NCBI RefSeq assembly: GCF_018417635.1
Contig: NZ_CP071007.1
Location: forward strand, 4,402,501-4,466,500
Reading direction: 5' to 3'
Length of the DNA stretch: 64,000 bases
Source: Pseudomonas sp. SORT22
Lineage (GTDB): Bacteria; Pseudomonadota; Gammaproteobacteria; Pseudomonadales; Pseudomonadaceae
In this document: piece by piece, positions 12,601-19,109 of the stretch
Layout of the letters: each line of letters begins with the position of its first letter
Numbering within the stretch: position 1 is the stretch's first letter
Program-made: the position numbers and the translations under genes
Notes under the pieces: model-generated
The model's input: only the letters and a program-made list of their open reading frames with translations
What the model was told of the DNA's origin: nothing
Databases searched by the model: none

Positions 12601-12968
12601 CCGCCAGTGCTTGGCCCGGCTGCAGTGGGGTCGGCGTCCTGGCTCGGGTCGGCACCCGCAGCGATGGCTTGCTGGAGTTTCTCGACATCAGACAGTTGCG
12701 CCTGGCTGGGGGTCTGCGACTCCGGTGTATCAACATGCGGCGCGCGATCCGCCAACAGCTCGGGGGTCAGGGTCAGGTTGCTGTCACGGCCGAGGGTCAG
12801 TTCGGCACCGTTTTGCAGGTGGACGGCGACTGCGCCAGCAAGGCCTGTGTCCAGCTGCTCGCCGGCATATACCTTGTCGCCCTCGATCAGCGGCCGGCGG
12901 CTGCCATCGCTGCCTACAGCGAAGACTTCGCCCACCACCTTGCTGACGACACCGATTAACTTAGCCAT
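3627..12968 (-). CDS. LapA/MapA-type giant repeat adhesin (RTX, type I secreted)
   Basis: This is a 3113-residue biofilm adhesin. The N-terminal retention module (about residues 1-115, MAKLIGVVSK onward) would plug the outer-membrane TolC-type pore. It is followed by D-P-TAAG at 113-118, matching the di-alanine site cut by the periplasmic protease LapG. Nine T1SS-143/VCBS-type repeats of about 246 residues come next. Then there is a von Willebrand A domain with MIDAS motif DVSGS (genomic about 5.5-6.1 kb), a further VCBS-like region, RTX nonapeptides of the GGAGNDTL type (about 4.0-4.45 kb), and a C-terminal type I secretion region. The start at 12968 has GGAGGAG upstream, whereas 13 upstream codons lack one. 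The exporter genes lie divergently at 13489-18416. Expected control is by c-di-GMP through LapD/LapG, which are not in this window. It may be a second adhesin besides LapA itself. Confidence 0.95.
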   Translation of the reverse strand: MAKLIGVVSKVVGEVFAVGSDGSRRPLIEGDKVYAGEQLDTGLAGAVAVHLQNGAELTLGRDSNLTLTPELLADRAPHVDTPESQTPSQAQLSDVEKLQQAIAAGADPSQDADPTAAGPSTGGATGALGGGHTFVILNEVAGRVDPQIGFPTAGFNGFPELPQLDVGLINNNDEAPPVPVIDNPVSLEGLAVEGGELSLNEANLPQGSASNPAALTQAGSFTVQAPDGVFNLNVGGINVVTAGAVTGIGQSITTGLGNLLTITGYDPATGVVSYSYTLNGAETHPSGAGANGLGESIAVLVSDTDGDVATGSLDVTVIDDVPRAVADSNAVTATENQLTLTGNVLTNDVQGADRVATGPITAGTFVGTYGTLVLAADGSYTYTLNTADPDFINLHGGGNGVETFTYTLTDADGDVSSANLVLNVSNLNDPVELNGLSINGGELVLFEKNLAAGSSPDAAALTQSGTFTVTAADGLQSLTVGGINVISAGVVNGFPQSLTTALGNTLTINGFNPATGEVTYSYTLNGSEAHAAGNGSNSLGESFNVVATDTDGSSASMSIDVSIVDDVPNAAADTNAVTATENQLTLTGNVLTNDVQGADRVPTGPITAGTFVGTYGTLVLAADGSYTYTLNTADPDFFNLHGGGNGVETFTYTLTDADGDVSTANLVLNVTNLNDPVTLNGLNVEGGELTVFEKNLGDGSNPDTPALTQTGSFTVTALDGVQTLTVGGITVVSGGVASGFPQSATTALGNTLTITGYDASTGVVTYSYTLLDNEAHPNANGTNSLGESFTVSVTDTDGSTASGSIDVNIVDDVPTAAGDTNAVTATENQLTLTGNVLTNDVQGADRVPTGPITAGTFVGTYGTLVLAADGSYTYTLNTADPDFFNLHGGGNGVETFTYTLTDADGDVSTANLVLNVTNLNDPVTLNGLNVEGGELTVFEKNLGDGSNPDTPALTQTGSFTVTALDGVQTLTVGGITVVSGGVASGFPQSATTALGNTLTITGYDASTGVVTYSYTLLDNEAHPNANGTNSLGESFTVSVTDTDGSTASGSIDVNIVDDVPTAAGDTNAVTATENQLTLTGNVLTNDVQGADRVPTGPITAGTFVGTYGTLVLAADGSYTYTLNPADPDFFNLHGGGNGVETFTYTLTDADGDVSTANLVLNVTNLNDPVTLNGLNVNGGELTVFEKNLGDGSNPDTPALTQTGSFTVTALDGVQTLTVGGITVVSGGVASGFPQSATTALGNTLTITGYDASTGVVTYSYTLLDNENHPTANGANSLNESFTVTATDTDGSTASGSIDVNIVDDVPTAAGDTNAVTATENQLTLTGNVLTNDVQGADRVPTGPITAGTFVGTYGTLVLAADGSYTYTLDPTDADFKNLHGGGNGTETFTYTLKDADGDISTANLVLNITNLNDPVTLNGLNVNGGELTVFEKNLGDGSNPNIPALTQSASFTVTAPDGLQTLTVGGITVVSGGVASGFPQSATTALGNTLTITGYNPATGVVTYSYTLLDNENHPTANGANSLNESFTVTATDTDGSTASGSIDVNIVDDVPTAAGDTNAVTATENQLTLTGNVLTNDVQGADRVPTGPITAGTFVGTYGTLVLAADGSYTYTLDPTDADFKNLHGGGNGTETFTYTLKDADGDISTANLVLNITNLNDPVTLNGLNVNGGELTVFEKNLGDGSNPNIPALTQSASFTVTAPDGLQTLTVGGITVVSGGVASGFPQSATTALGNTLTITGYNPATGVVTYSYTLLDNENHPTANGANSLNESFTVTATDTDGSTASGSIDVNIVDDVPTAAGDTNAVTATENQLTLTGNVLTNDVQGADRVPTGPITAGTFVGTYGTLVLAADGSYTYTLDPTDADFKNLHGGGNGTETFTYTLKDADGDISTANLVLNITNLNDPVTLNGLNVNGGELTVFEKNLGDGSNPNIPALTQSASFTVTAPDGLQTLTVGGITVVSGGVASGFPQSATTALGNTLTITGYNPATGVVTYSYTLLDNENHPTANGANSLNESFTVTATDTDGSTASGSIDVNIVDDLPSAVNDTNAVTATEVQLTLTGNVLTNDVQGADRVTGPITAGTFVGTYGTLVLAADGSYTYTLNPNDTDFINLHGGGTGVDTFTYTLRDADGDTSTATLKLNVSNLDNPVTIDGLNVNGGELTVYEKNLSDGTSPDSPALTQSGTFTVTAPDGLQSLTVGGISVVSGGVVNGFPQSGTTPLGNSITITGYNPATGVVSYTYTLLDNENHPNANGINNLNESINVVATDTDGSSANATIDVKIVDDVPNAVGAERSVTPGQVDSNLLLVIDVSGSMNEASGVPGLTRMQLAKQAINALLDKYDEMGDVKVQLVTFSTGANQPSTVWVTVDQAKAIVNGLSAGGSTYYDSAITSAQSAYTTGGKITGAQNIVYFFSDGAPTSGHAITAPREVEWEGFLDSNGIKSYAIGLGSGVNAGNLNPLSYDGSTHTDTNATVVTDLNQLNSVLSGTVQGAPITGSLMSGGQFGADGGFIKSLVIDGTTYTYDPKGNGGAGSYATSGAADRGTFDTGTNSITVKTAIGGSIVVNMDTGDFTYTPPKDTGSGQVEQIGFVASDNDGDTASANLVINVYANTAPVAGADHIISNILSSSITVPAEALLANDSDANHDRLSVPSTTTFDTGWAAKGAGFTVGSGTPPTVVFNGTNNTGANQLRDLPRSAFRGPANAMTAALVVSGYLGAVTTANANDEDVLTVTLKKGETLTLDHNLAAGNILMEWKDESGSYQTIADGGSFTASHAGLYSIHLVNLTNSSGSNTNAAENYALTMTVDYSNAQNETAYGTYTVSDGHGGSSTGNVDIVYQEGNTLTGTSGDDTLLAGAGNDTLNAGAGNDVLIGGDGNDFLYGGDGNDLLIGGAGNDLLDGGAGIDTASYASAGSAVTVNLSTVGAQNTGGAGTDTLVAIENLIGSDYNDNLTGNDNANVLNGGLGNDTLIGGGGDDVLIGGPGNNTLTGGTGSDTFLYQQGNTGHDVVTDFTPGTDRLDLSQLLQGENATTASLDDYLHFKVTGSGASVVSTIEVSSVAGAAPTQTIDLAGVNLAQHYGVTAGAGGVIAAGQDTATIINGMLNDHSLKVDTV
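6100..12430 (-). repeat. Nine tandem adhesin repeat units, period 738 bp
   Basis: Eight full units and one half unit lie end to end. The spacing is 738 bp (246 codons) between most equivalent points; one unit is a codon shorter. Each unit starts around NGGELTVFEKNL, passes LTVGGITVVSGGV and GSIDVNIVDDVP, and ends with a VCBS-like part (VLTNDVQGADRV, LVLAADGSYTYTL). By eye the three units between about 7.0 and 9.2 kb differ at only a few bases, and the next three (9.2-11.4 kb) form a second near-identical group. The two outermost N-terminal units and the last half unit are diverged. Confidence 0.92.
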
Positions 12969-13083
12969 GAGCGCACTCCTCCACTGCAAATCGGTTGATT
13001 GCAGCAACGTGCGCTGAACTATCGCGTGGCCAGCCCGGCGGAATTAACCCGGGCCAACGCTAAAACAGCCCTGGAGTGCGAGA

Positions 13084-13100
13084 TGATTTCAATGAAATCA
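13084..13100. promoter_or_regulatory. 17-bp perfect palindrome upstream of the adhesin gene
   Basis: TGATTTCA-A-TGAAATCA is a perfect inverted repeat with 8-base arms, 116 bases upstream of the adhesin start. Its symmetry suggests a site for a dimeric regulator. I do not recognise the motif. Confidence 0.45.
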
Positions 13101-13430
13101 ATGACTTCGCCTGCCAGAGCTGCGGTGAAAGTGATTGAGCGAAGTGGCCTAGTGACACCTGCCAAAAATTTGTCGCCAAACTTCGCCCCGCCTCCATCCC
13201 CTCCGCTACATCCATGCCCTCTGCTGCAAAAACACGGGAACTTTCTCTGACGCCCGAAAAAATGCACCCTAGCGCTGATTCCACGGGCTGCCTGATATGA
13301 ACAATGTCTCGGATTTCTTAGACCGCATAAGTTTTTTTTCGCATAACTCTTATGAAAAAATCTTCTTAGCTTCGCGCGTAAATGTTCTTAGCTCTGTTGT
13401 TACAAGCCTGATACGGTTTGACCTCAGGTT

Positions 13431-13450
13431 TTCGTCACTTTTTTGACGAA
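13431..13450. promoter_or_regulatory. FleQ-box-like dyad upstream of the TolC-type gene
   Basis: TTCGTCA-CTTTTT-TGACGAA is a perfect 7-base-arm inverted repeat. Its core GTCA-N6-TGAC (13434-13447) has the layout of the FleQ consensus GTCaNTAAAtTGAC. It lies about 40 bases upstream of the ATG at 13489. FleQ is the c-di-GMP-responsive activator/repressor of lap and exopolysaccharide genes in Pseudomonas. Confidence 0.5.
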
Positions 13451-13488
13451 TCGCAGGACCATTATTAGAAATCAGGGAGAAGTAACCC

Positions 13489-14862
13489 ATGCGCGTTTTG
13501 ACCCCCATCACCAGCGCAATTCTGTTGGCCATGGCATGTGCCAATGCCCAGGCGATGTCACTTAATGAGGCTGTGCAAAGCGCCGTGGATTACCACCCGG
13601 AAATCGGCTCCAGCAAAAACAGCCGGCTGTCGGCCGATGAAGACGTGAAGTTCGCCCGAGGCGGTTACTTCCCCACCGTCGACCTGGTGGCCGGTTACGG
13701 TCGACAACGCTCCGACAACACCAATACCCGTGGCTTCAATGCCGACGGCACGCGTAATCATAATAAAGAGACACTGACCTACACCCAGTCCGACCTGCGC
13801 CTGCGGCAGATGCTCTTCGACGGCTTCAACACCGCCAACGAAGTCGGCCGTACCGAGGCAGTGGTGAACTCGCGGGCCTACTACACCCAGGCCACCGCCC
13901 AGTCCGTCGCCCTGAGTACCGTCGAGGCGTACCTGGAGGTGCTCAAACGCCGCGAGCTGGTAACCCTGGCCAAGAACAACCTGCAGGCGCACCTGCGGGT
14001 CAACGACCAGATCGGCCTGCGCAGCGAGCGCGGGGTCGGCAGCAACGCCGACCGCGACCAGTCCACCGCCCGTCGCGCGCTGGCCGAGAACAACCTGGAC
14101 ACTGCCGAGGTCGACCTGGCCGATGCCGAGGCCAGATTCTTTAGCGTCGTTGGCCGCCCGGCCGATGAGCTGGAAACCCCGGCGACCATCAAGGGTGAAG
14201 TACCTGCTGACCTGCCTGCTGCGCGCCAGGACATGCTCGAAAACAACCCTTACCTGAAATCCGCCCAGGCCGACGTCAATGCGGCCGAGCAGCAATACGA
14301 AGTGGCCAAGTCGCCGTTCTACCCGCGTATTGACGCAGTATTGGCAACCGGTGCCAACAACAACACCGCAGGTCAGGTCGGCCACGACAACAACGACTGG
14401 CAGGCCGGTGTCGAGCTCAGCTACAACCTGTTCCGCGGCGGCAGCGACAAGGCCCGCCTGCAGTCCGATGCGCACAAGATCAACCAGGCCATGGACATCC
14501 GCAACAATGCCCTGCGCCAGATTACCGAAGACCTGTCGCTGTCGTGGAACGCCATGACCAACGCCCAAAAGCAACTGCGGGCGGCCCGCGAATACGCCGA
14601 GACCACCACCCGTGTGCGCGCCGCTTACCAGGACCAGTTCGGCCTCGGCCAGCGTACCCTGCTCGATTTGCTCGACAGTGAAAACGAGCTGTACAACGCC
14701 AACCGCCGCTACACCGAAGTGCGCTACACCGAAGAGTTCTCCATGTACCGGGTGCTGGCCAACATGGGAGAGCTGCTGAACAAGCAGCGCATCTCGCTGC
14801 CACCCGAGGCGATCGCCAAGAGCGAAGTGAAGAGCGAGGCGCGCCTGCCCGATATGCGCTAA
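13489..14862 (+). CDS. lapE: TolC-family outer-membrane factor of the adhesin exporter (LapE/AggA type)
   Basis: This 457-residue outer-membrane channel protein starts with a signal peptide (MRVLTPITSAILLAMACANA, cleavage near AQA/MS). It contains two internally related TolC helical/beta repeats, seen as SLNEAVQSAVDYHPEI at the N-terminus and YLKSAQADVNAAEQQYEVAKSPF in the second half. It ends in the typical LLDLLDSENELYNANRRYTE segment. It would form the trans-envelope conduit in which the adhesin retention module sits. GGGAGAAG precedes the start. lapB and lapC follow at 31 and 10 bases, forming an exporter operon, and a FleQ-like dyad lies upstream. From memory, KT2440 carries lapE at this same chromosomal position without lapBC. 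Confidence 0.93.
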   Translation: MRVLTPITSAILLAMACANAQAMSLNEAVQSAVDYHPEIGSSKNSRLSADEDVKFARGGYFPTVDLVAGYGRQRSDNTNTRGFNADGTRNHNKETLTYTQSDLRLRQMLFDGFNTANEVGRTEAVVNSRAYYTQATAQSVALSTVEAYLEVLKRRELVTLAKNNLQAHLRVNDQIGLRSERGVGSNADRDQSTARRALAENNLDTAEVDLADAEARFFSVVGRPADELETPATIKGEVPADLPAARQDMLENNPYLKSAQADVNAAEQQYEVAKSPFYPRIDAVLATGANNNTAGQVGHDNNDWQAGVELSYNLFRGGSDKARLQSDAHKINQAMDIRNNALRQITEDLSLSWNAMTNAQKQLRAAREYAETTTRVRAAYQDQFGLGQRTLLDLLDSENELYNANRRYTEVRYTEEFSMYRVLANMGELLNKQRISLPPEAIAKSEVKSEARLPDMR

Positions 14863-14893
14863 ACCCCTCCACCTGCGGCAGGAGTAGGCGATT

Positions 14894-17050
14894 GTGACCA
14901 GCATGCAACCTGCGAGCTCGGCAATAGATCCGCGCCAGAGTTTCGATGACCCGTTACTCGATGGCTTGCTGATCCTTTGCAAGCTGCATGGTTGCACTGT
15001 CAGTCGCGCCGGCCTGAGTGCCGGCCTGCCGCTACCCGAGCAGCGCCTGAGCCTTGAGCTGCTGCCCCGGGCGGCAGCGCGGGCCGGTTTGCAGGCGCGG
15101 ATCCTGCGGCGTGAGCTGGGGGCGATCTCGGCGCTCAACCTGCCGGTGCTGTTGCTGCTCAAGGACGGTCGCTGCGCAGTGCTGCGGCGTTGGGGCGATG
15201 ACGGTCGGGCGCTGATCCTGCCCTGCGAAGCCGAAGGCGGCGAGCAGTGGGTCAGCCGCGAAGAACTGCTGCAAGCCTACGCCGGCGAGGCGCTGTTCGC
15301 CCGCCCCCGCCATGAACTCGAAGACCTGCGTGCGCCGTTGATGCCACGGGTCAACGCCTGGTTTCGCGACACCCTCAAACTCTCACGCTGGCTCTACAGC
15401 GACGCCATTCTCGCCAGCCTGCTGATCAACCTGCTGGGGCTGATGGTGCCCTTGTTCGTCATGCAGACCTACGACCGCGTGGTGCCCAACCAGGCCACCT
15501 CGACGCTGTGGGTACTGAGCGCCGGCCTGCTGATCGGCACCCTGTTCGAATTGACCCTGCGCGTGGTCCGCGCCCACCTGCTCGACCAGGCCGGGAAAAA
15601 GACCGACCTGATTCTTTCCGCCACCCTGTTCGAACGCATCACCGGCATGTCGATGAAAGCCCGGCCGGCCACGGTTGGCGGCTTTGCCCAGAGCATTCAT
15701 GACTTCCAGGGCCTGCGTGAATTCCTTACCGCCGTGACCCTGACCAGCATTATCGACCTGCCCTTCGTGGTGCTGATGCTGGCGGTGATCGGCCTGCTCG
15801 GTGGCTGGCTGGTGGTGATCCCGCTGATTGCCTTCCCGGTGACCATTTTCTTTGCCCTGTTCATCCAGGTGCGGCTGCGCGATACCGTGCAAAAAAGCCT
15901 GGCCCTGGGCGCGGTGCGCCAGGCGCTGCTGATCGAAACCCTCGGCGGCCTGGAAACCCTCAAGGCCTGCAGCGCCGAAAGCGAGCGCCAGTACCAGTGG
16001 GAAAGCACCCACGGCGCCCTCACCCGCCTCGACGCCCACGCCCGCAACCTGTCGGCGCTGGCCACCAACGGCACGCTGTTCATCCAGCAGTTCTGCGGCA
16101 TGGCCACCATCGTTGCCGGGGTCTACAGCATCATTGCCGGCAACCTCAGCGTCGGCGCCCTGGTTGCCAGCTACATGCTCGGCAGCCGGGTGCTGGCACC
16201 GCTCGGGCAAATCGCCGGGCTGATCACCCGCTACCAGCAGGCACAGCTGACCATGCGCAGCACCGACGCGCTGATGGCCCTGCCGCAGGAGCGCCAGGCC
16301 GGCCAGCAACCGCTGGAGCGCACCCAGTTGCACGGCGGCCTCGACGTCAGCCATGTGAGCTTTCGCTACCACGGCCAGAACGCTGCCGCCCTCAATGACA
16401 TCAGCTTCAGCGTCAAGCCGGGCGAACGCATCGGCATCATCGGCCGCAGCGGCTCGGGCAAGAGCACCCTCGCGCGCCTGTTGATGGGTTTCTATGCCCC
16501 GGACGAAGGGCAGATCCTGCTCGACAACCTCGACCTGCGCCAACTGGACATCGCCGACCTGCGCCACCAACTGGGCTACGTCGCCCATGACCTGCCGCTG
16601 CTGGCCGGCAGCCTGCGCGACAACCTGACCCTTGGCGCGCGCTATGTGAGTGACGCGCGCATGCTTGAAGTGGCCGAGCTGACCGGCGTCAGCGAGCTGG
16701 CCCGCCAGCACCCGCAAGGCTTCGACCGCCCGGTCGGCGAGCGCGGCCAGCTGCTTTCCGGTGGCCAGCGCCAGGCCGTGCTGCTGGCCAGGGCGATGTT
16801 GCTCGAACCGCCGATCATGATCCTCGACGAACCCACCAGCCACATGGACAACAGCAGCGAAGACCAGCTGCGCCAGCGCCTGCATGGCTGGGTGCAGGGC
16901 AAAACCCTGCTGCTGGTCACCCACCGCACCTCGATGCTCAGCCTGGTCGACCGGCTGCTCGTACTGGACAACGGCAAGATCGTTGCCGACGGGCCGAAGG
17001 AAGCGGTCATCGATGCACTGCGCAAAGGCCGCGTTGGCGCGGCACTCTAG
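14894..17050 (+). CDS. lapB: Type I secretion ABC transporter/permease (LapB type)
   Basis: This 718-residue inner-membrane ABC exporter energises adhesin secretion. Residues about 20-135 form a C39-like domain. The position of the catalytic cysteine in true C39 peptidases is occupied by proline (DDPLLDG), so the domain is probably a substrate-binding, non-cleaving one, as in HlyB. The membrane domain spans about 165-440. The nucleotide-binding domain has Walker A GRSGSGKST near 516, signature LSGGQRQ near 621, Walker B MILDEPTS near 641 and H-loop VTHR. I chose the GTG at 14894 because GGAG lies 9 bases upstream; an ATG at 14903 is possible but too far from it. Confidence 0.94.
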   Translation: MTSMQPASSAIDPRQSFDDPLLDGLLILCKLHGCTVSRAGLSAGLPLPEQRLSLELLPRAAARAGLQARILRRELGAISALNLPVLLLLKDGRCAVLRRWGDDGRALILPCEAEGGEQWVSREELLQAYAGEALFARPRHELEDLRAPLMPRVNAWFRDTLKLSRWLYSDAILASLLINLLGLMVPLFVMQTYDRVVPNQATSTLWVLSAGLLIGTLFELTLRVVRAHLLDQAGKKTDLILSATLFERITGMSMKARPATVGGFAQSIHDFQGLREFLTAVTLTSIIDLPFVVLMLAVIGLLGGWLVVIPLIAFPVTIFFALFIQVRLRDTVQKSLALGAVRQALLIETLGGLETLKACSAESERQYQWESTHGALTRLDAHARNLSALATNGTLFIQQFCGMATIVAGVYSIIAGNLSVGALVASYMLGSRVLAPLGQIAGLITRYQQAQLTMRSTDALMALPQERQAGQQPLERTQLHGGLDVSHVSFRYHGQNAAALNDISFSVKPGERIGIIGRSGSGKSTLARLLMGFYAPDEGQILLDNLDLRQLDIADLRHQLGYVAHDLPLLAGSLRDNLTLGARYVSDARMLEVAELTGVSELARQHPQGFDRPVGERGQLLSGGQRQAVLLARAMLLEPPIMILDEPTSHMDNSSEDQLRQRLHGWVQGKTLLLVTHRTSMLSLVDRLLVLDNGKIVADGPKEAVIDALRKGRVGAAL

Positions 17051-17060
17051 GGGGTCATTC

Positions 17061-18416
17061 ATGTCCGTAAGCCAAGGCCTGCGCAGCTACTTCCAGAGTT
17101 TCGGCAAAACCGCCGAACGCGAGTTCATGCCCGATGTGGCCGGCGCCACCCTGCAGGACTCGCCGCGTCTCTCGCGGATCACCGTGTGGCTGGCCGCGGG
17201 GCTGTTGCTGGTGGCGCTGCTGTGGGCCAAGTTCGCCGTGCTCGATGAAGTGACCATGGGCGAAGGCAAGGCCATTCCGTCGAGCAAGGTCCAGGTGATC
17301 CAGAACCTTGAAGGCGGCATCGTCACCGAGATCTTCGTCCGTGAAGGGCAGATGGTGAACAAGGGCGATACCCTGCTGCGCCTGGACGACACGCGTTTTC
17401 TCTCCAACAAGGGCGAGAGCGAAGCCGACCGCTTTGCCCTCACCGCCCAGGTCGAGCGCCTTGCCGCCGAAGCCGAAGGCCGGCCGTTCCAGCTCTCCGA
17501 AGAAGTACGCAGCAAGGCGCCGCAGGTGGCTGAAGACGAACTCTCGCTGTACCAGTCGCGCCAGCGTCGGCTGAGCAGCGAAAAGCAGACCCTCAACGAG
17601 CAACTGCGGCAAAAAACCCAGGAACTGGCCGAGTTTCGCTCCAAGGTCGAGCAGTACCGCTCGGCCCTGGCGCTGTTGCAGCAGGAACTGAACATGTCGA
17701 CGCCGCTGGTTGGCACCGGGGCGATCTCACCAGTGGAAATCCTGCGCCTCAAGCGCAGCGCCGTTGAAGCCCGCGGCTCGCTCAACGCCACCAGCCTGGC
17801 AATCCCGCGCGCCGAAGCGGCGGTGGCCGAGATCAAGAGCAAGATCGAAGAGTCCGAAGCCGGGTTTCGCTCAGAGGCGGCCAAGGAACTCAACGAAAAA
17901 CGCACCGACCTGTCGAAGATCACCGCCTCAAGCATTGCCATCGATGACCGGGTAACCCGCACCACCGTGGTTTCGCCGGTGCACGGGATCATCAAGCTGC
18001 TCAAGGTCAACACCATCGGCGGCGTGGTCCAGCCCGGCAGTGACCTGCTGGAGATCGTGCCGCTGGAAGACAACCTGCTGATCGAGGCCAAGGTGCGCCC
18101 GCAAGATGTCGCCTTCCTGCACCCCGGGCAGTCGGCGATGGTCAAGTTCAGCGCCTACGACTACACCATCTACGGCGGCCTGAAGGCCAAGCTCGAACTG
18201 ATCAGCGCCGACACCGTCACCGACGACAAGGGCAACGCCTTTTACCTGATCCAGGTGCGCACCGACAAGAACCACCTGGGTGGTGATAACAAACCGCTTT
18301 TGATCATCCCCGGCATGACTGCCACGGTGGATATCATCACCGGCCACAAGAGCGTGCTCGATTACCTGCTCAAGCCGGTGCTCAAGGCACGTACCGAAGC
18401 CATGCGCGAACGCTGA
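17061..18416 (+). CDS. lapC: HlyD-family periplasmic adaptor of type I secretion (LapC type)
   Basis: This 451-residue membrane-fusion protein links the LapB-type ATPase to the TolC-type channel. It has a short cytoplasmic N-terminus, one membrane segment (VWLAAGLLLVALLWAKFAV, about residues 42-60) and a first half-lipoyl part (VIQNLEGGIVTEIFVREGQMV). A long coiled coil (about 140-290) and the second lipoyl half with beta-barrel (VVSPVHGIIKLLKVNTIGG onward) follow. The conserved HlyD tail PGMTATVDIITG lies near the end. The start at 17061 is 10 bases after the lapB stop with GGGG upstream. It is the last gene of the exporter operon and converges on the DTW-domain gene. Confidence 0.95.
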   Translation: MSVSQGLRSYFQSFGKTAEREFMPDVAGATLQDSPRLSRITVWLAAGLLLVALLWAKFAVLDEVTMGEGKAIPSSKVQVIQNLEGGIVTEIFVREGQMVNKGDTLLRLDDTRFLSNKGESEADRFALTAQVERLAAEAEGRPFQLSEEVRSKAPQVAEDELSLYQSRQRRLSSEKQTLNEQLRQKTQELAEFRSKVEQYRSALALLQQELNMSTPLVGTGAISPVEILRLKRSAVEARGSLNATSLAIPRAEAAVAEIKSKIEESEAGFRSEAAKELNEKRTDLSKITASSIAIDDRVTRTTVVSPVHGIIKLLKVNTIGGVVQPGSDLLEIVPLEDNLLIEAKVRPQDVAFLHPGQSAMVKFSAYDYTIYGGLKAKLELISADTVTDDKGNAFYLIQVRTDKNHLGGDNKPLLIIPGMTATVDIITGHKSVLDYLLKPVLKARTEAMRER

Positions 18417-18431
18417 GGCGCTCGCAGTGGC

Positions 18432-19031
18432 TCAACGCAGATGATTGCGCTCGTAGGTCTCGCGCCCCATCGCCGCAATCTGCCCCTCGATCAGCGCCTC
18501 GAACGGTTTTAACAGCGCGTCAAAATTAACCGGCGCCTCCAGCACGTTGAGCGCCTGCACCAGTGCCTCCAGAGTCGATACTGCCCCCGCCTGCGGCGCT
18601 TTGCGCAGGCGATAGCGCGAAGGCAGGACCTGGGCCAGGGTTACCCGCGGCAACGTGCCAAGCAACGGGTTCACATGCAACAACTTGCTCGCCTTGCGCC
18701 AGGTACCATCGGGCACCACCAGTTGCCACGGTCGCTTATCCTCTTCGTCGGCATAGGCCACCAGCGGCTGCGCCGCATCGCCCGGAAACAGCAAGGCACT
18801 GCGGTACCCCGGTGCTTGCAGCAGCTCAGGCAGATCCTCGAACACTTCGCCCACGTGCAATTGCGCATTGCGCAAGCCAAGCGCCGCCAGCTTGGCGGTA
18901 TTGAGGGCGTGGCGCACTTCACTGGGATGCTGCAGCAACAGCACGCGGGTACGGCTGTCGAGGGAAGGGATTAGCGGACAAAGGCAATGGGCTTGTGGGC
19001 GCAGGCAGCGCTCGCAGTGGATTCTGGACAT
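18432..19031 (-). CDS. DTW-domain protein, probable tRNA-uridine aminocarboxypropyltransferase (TapT-like)
   Basis: This 199-residue protein has an N-terminal zinc-type Cys cluster (CERCLRPQAHCLC), the segment LLLQHPSEVRHALNTAKLA and VVPDGTW carrying the DTW-type motif. Family members (E. coli YfiP/TapT) transfer the 3-amino-3-carboxypropyl group from S-adenosylmethionine to uridine 47 of tRNA, giving acp3U. I chose the start at 19031 because AGGAG lies 6 bases upstream; the frame extends seven codons further without such a site. It converges on lapC with 15 bases between stops and shares its direction with the Aer-like gene. Confidence 0.88.
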   Translation of the reverse strand: MSRIHCERCLRPQAHCLCPLIPSLDSRTRVLLLQHPSEVRHALNTAKLAALGLRNAQLHVGEVFEDLPELLQAPGYRSALLFPGDAAQPLVAYADEEDKRPWQLVVPDGTWRKASKLLHVNPLLGTLPRVTLAQVLPSRYRLRKAPQAGAVSTLEALVQALNVLEAPVNFDALLKPFEALIEGQIAAMGRETYERNHLR

Positions 19032-19109
19032 CGGGTTCTCCTGAGCGGGCAAAGTGTGCCACAGCAGCCCCGAAAAAAGCCCACTTCCCTGTGGGAGAGA
19101 CGAAAAGCT

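Larger units (their letters stand above)
12969..13488. promoter_or_regulatory. Divergent intergenic region between adhesin and exporter genes
   Basis: This 520-base region has no convincing gene. It becomes AT-rich from about 13310, consistent with promoters. It holds a perfect 17-bp palindrome near the adhesin side and a FleQ-like dyad near the exporter side (listed separately). I could not place -35/-10 boxes with confidence. Confidence 0.6.

Noticed and set aside
13431-13450. The dyad upstream of the TolC-type gene read as a terminator
   Set aside because: The stem is AT-containing, the T-run is in the loop rather than after the stem, and no gene reads into it. An operator fits better.
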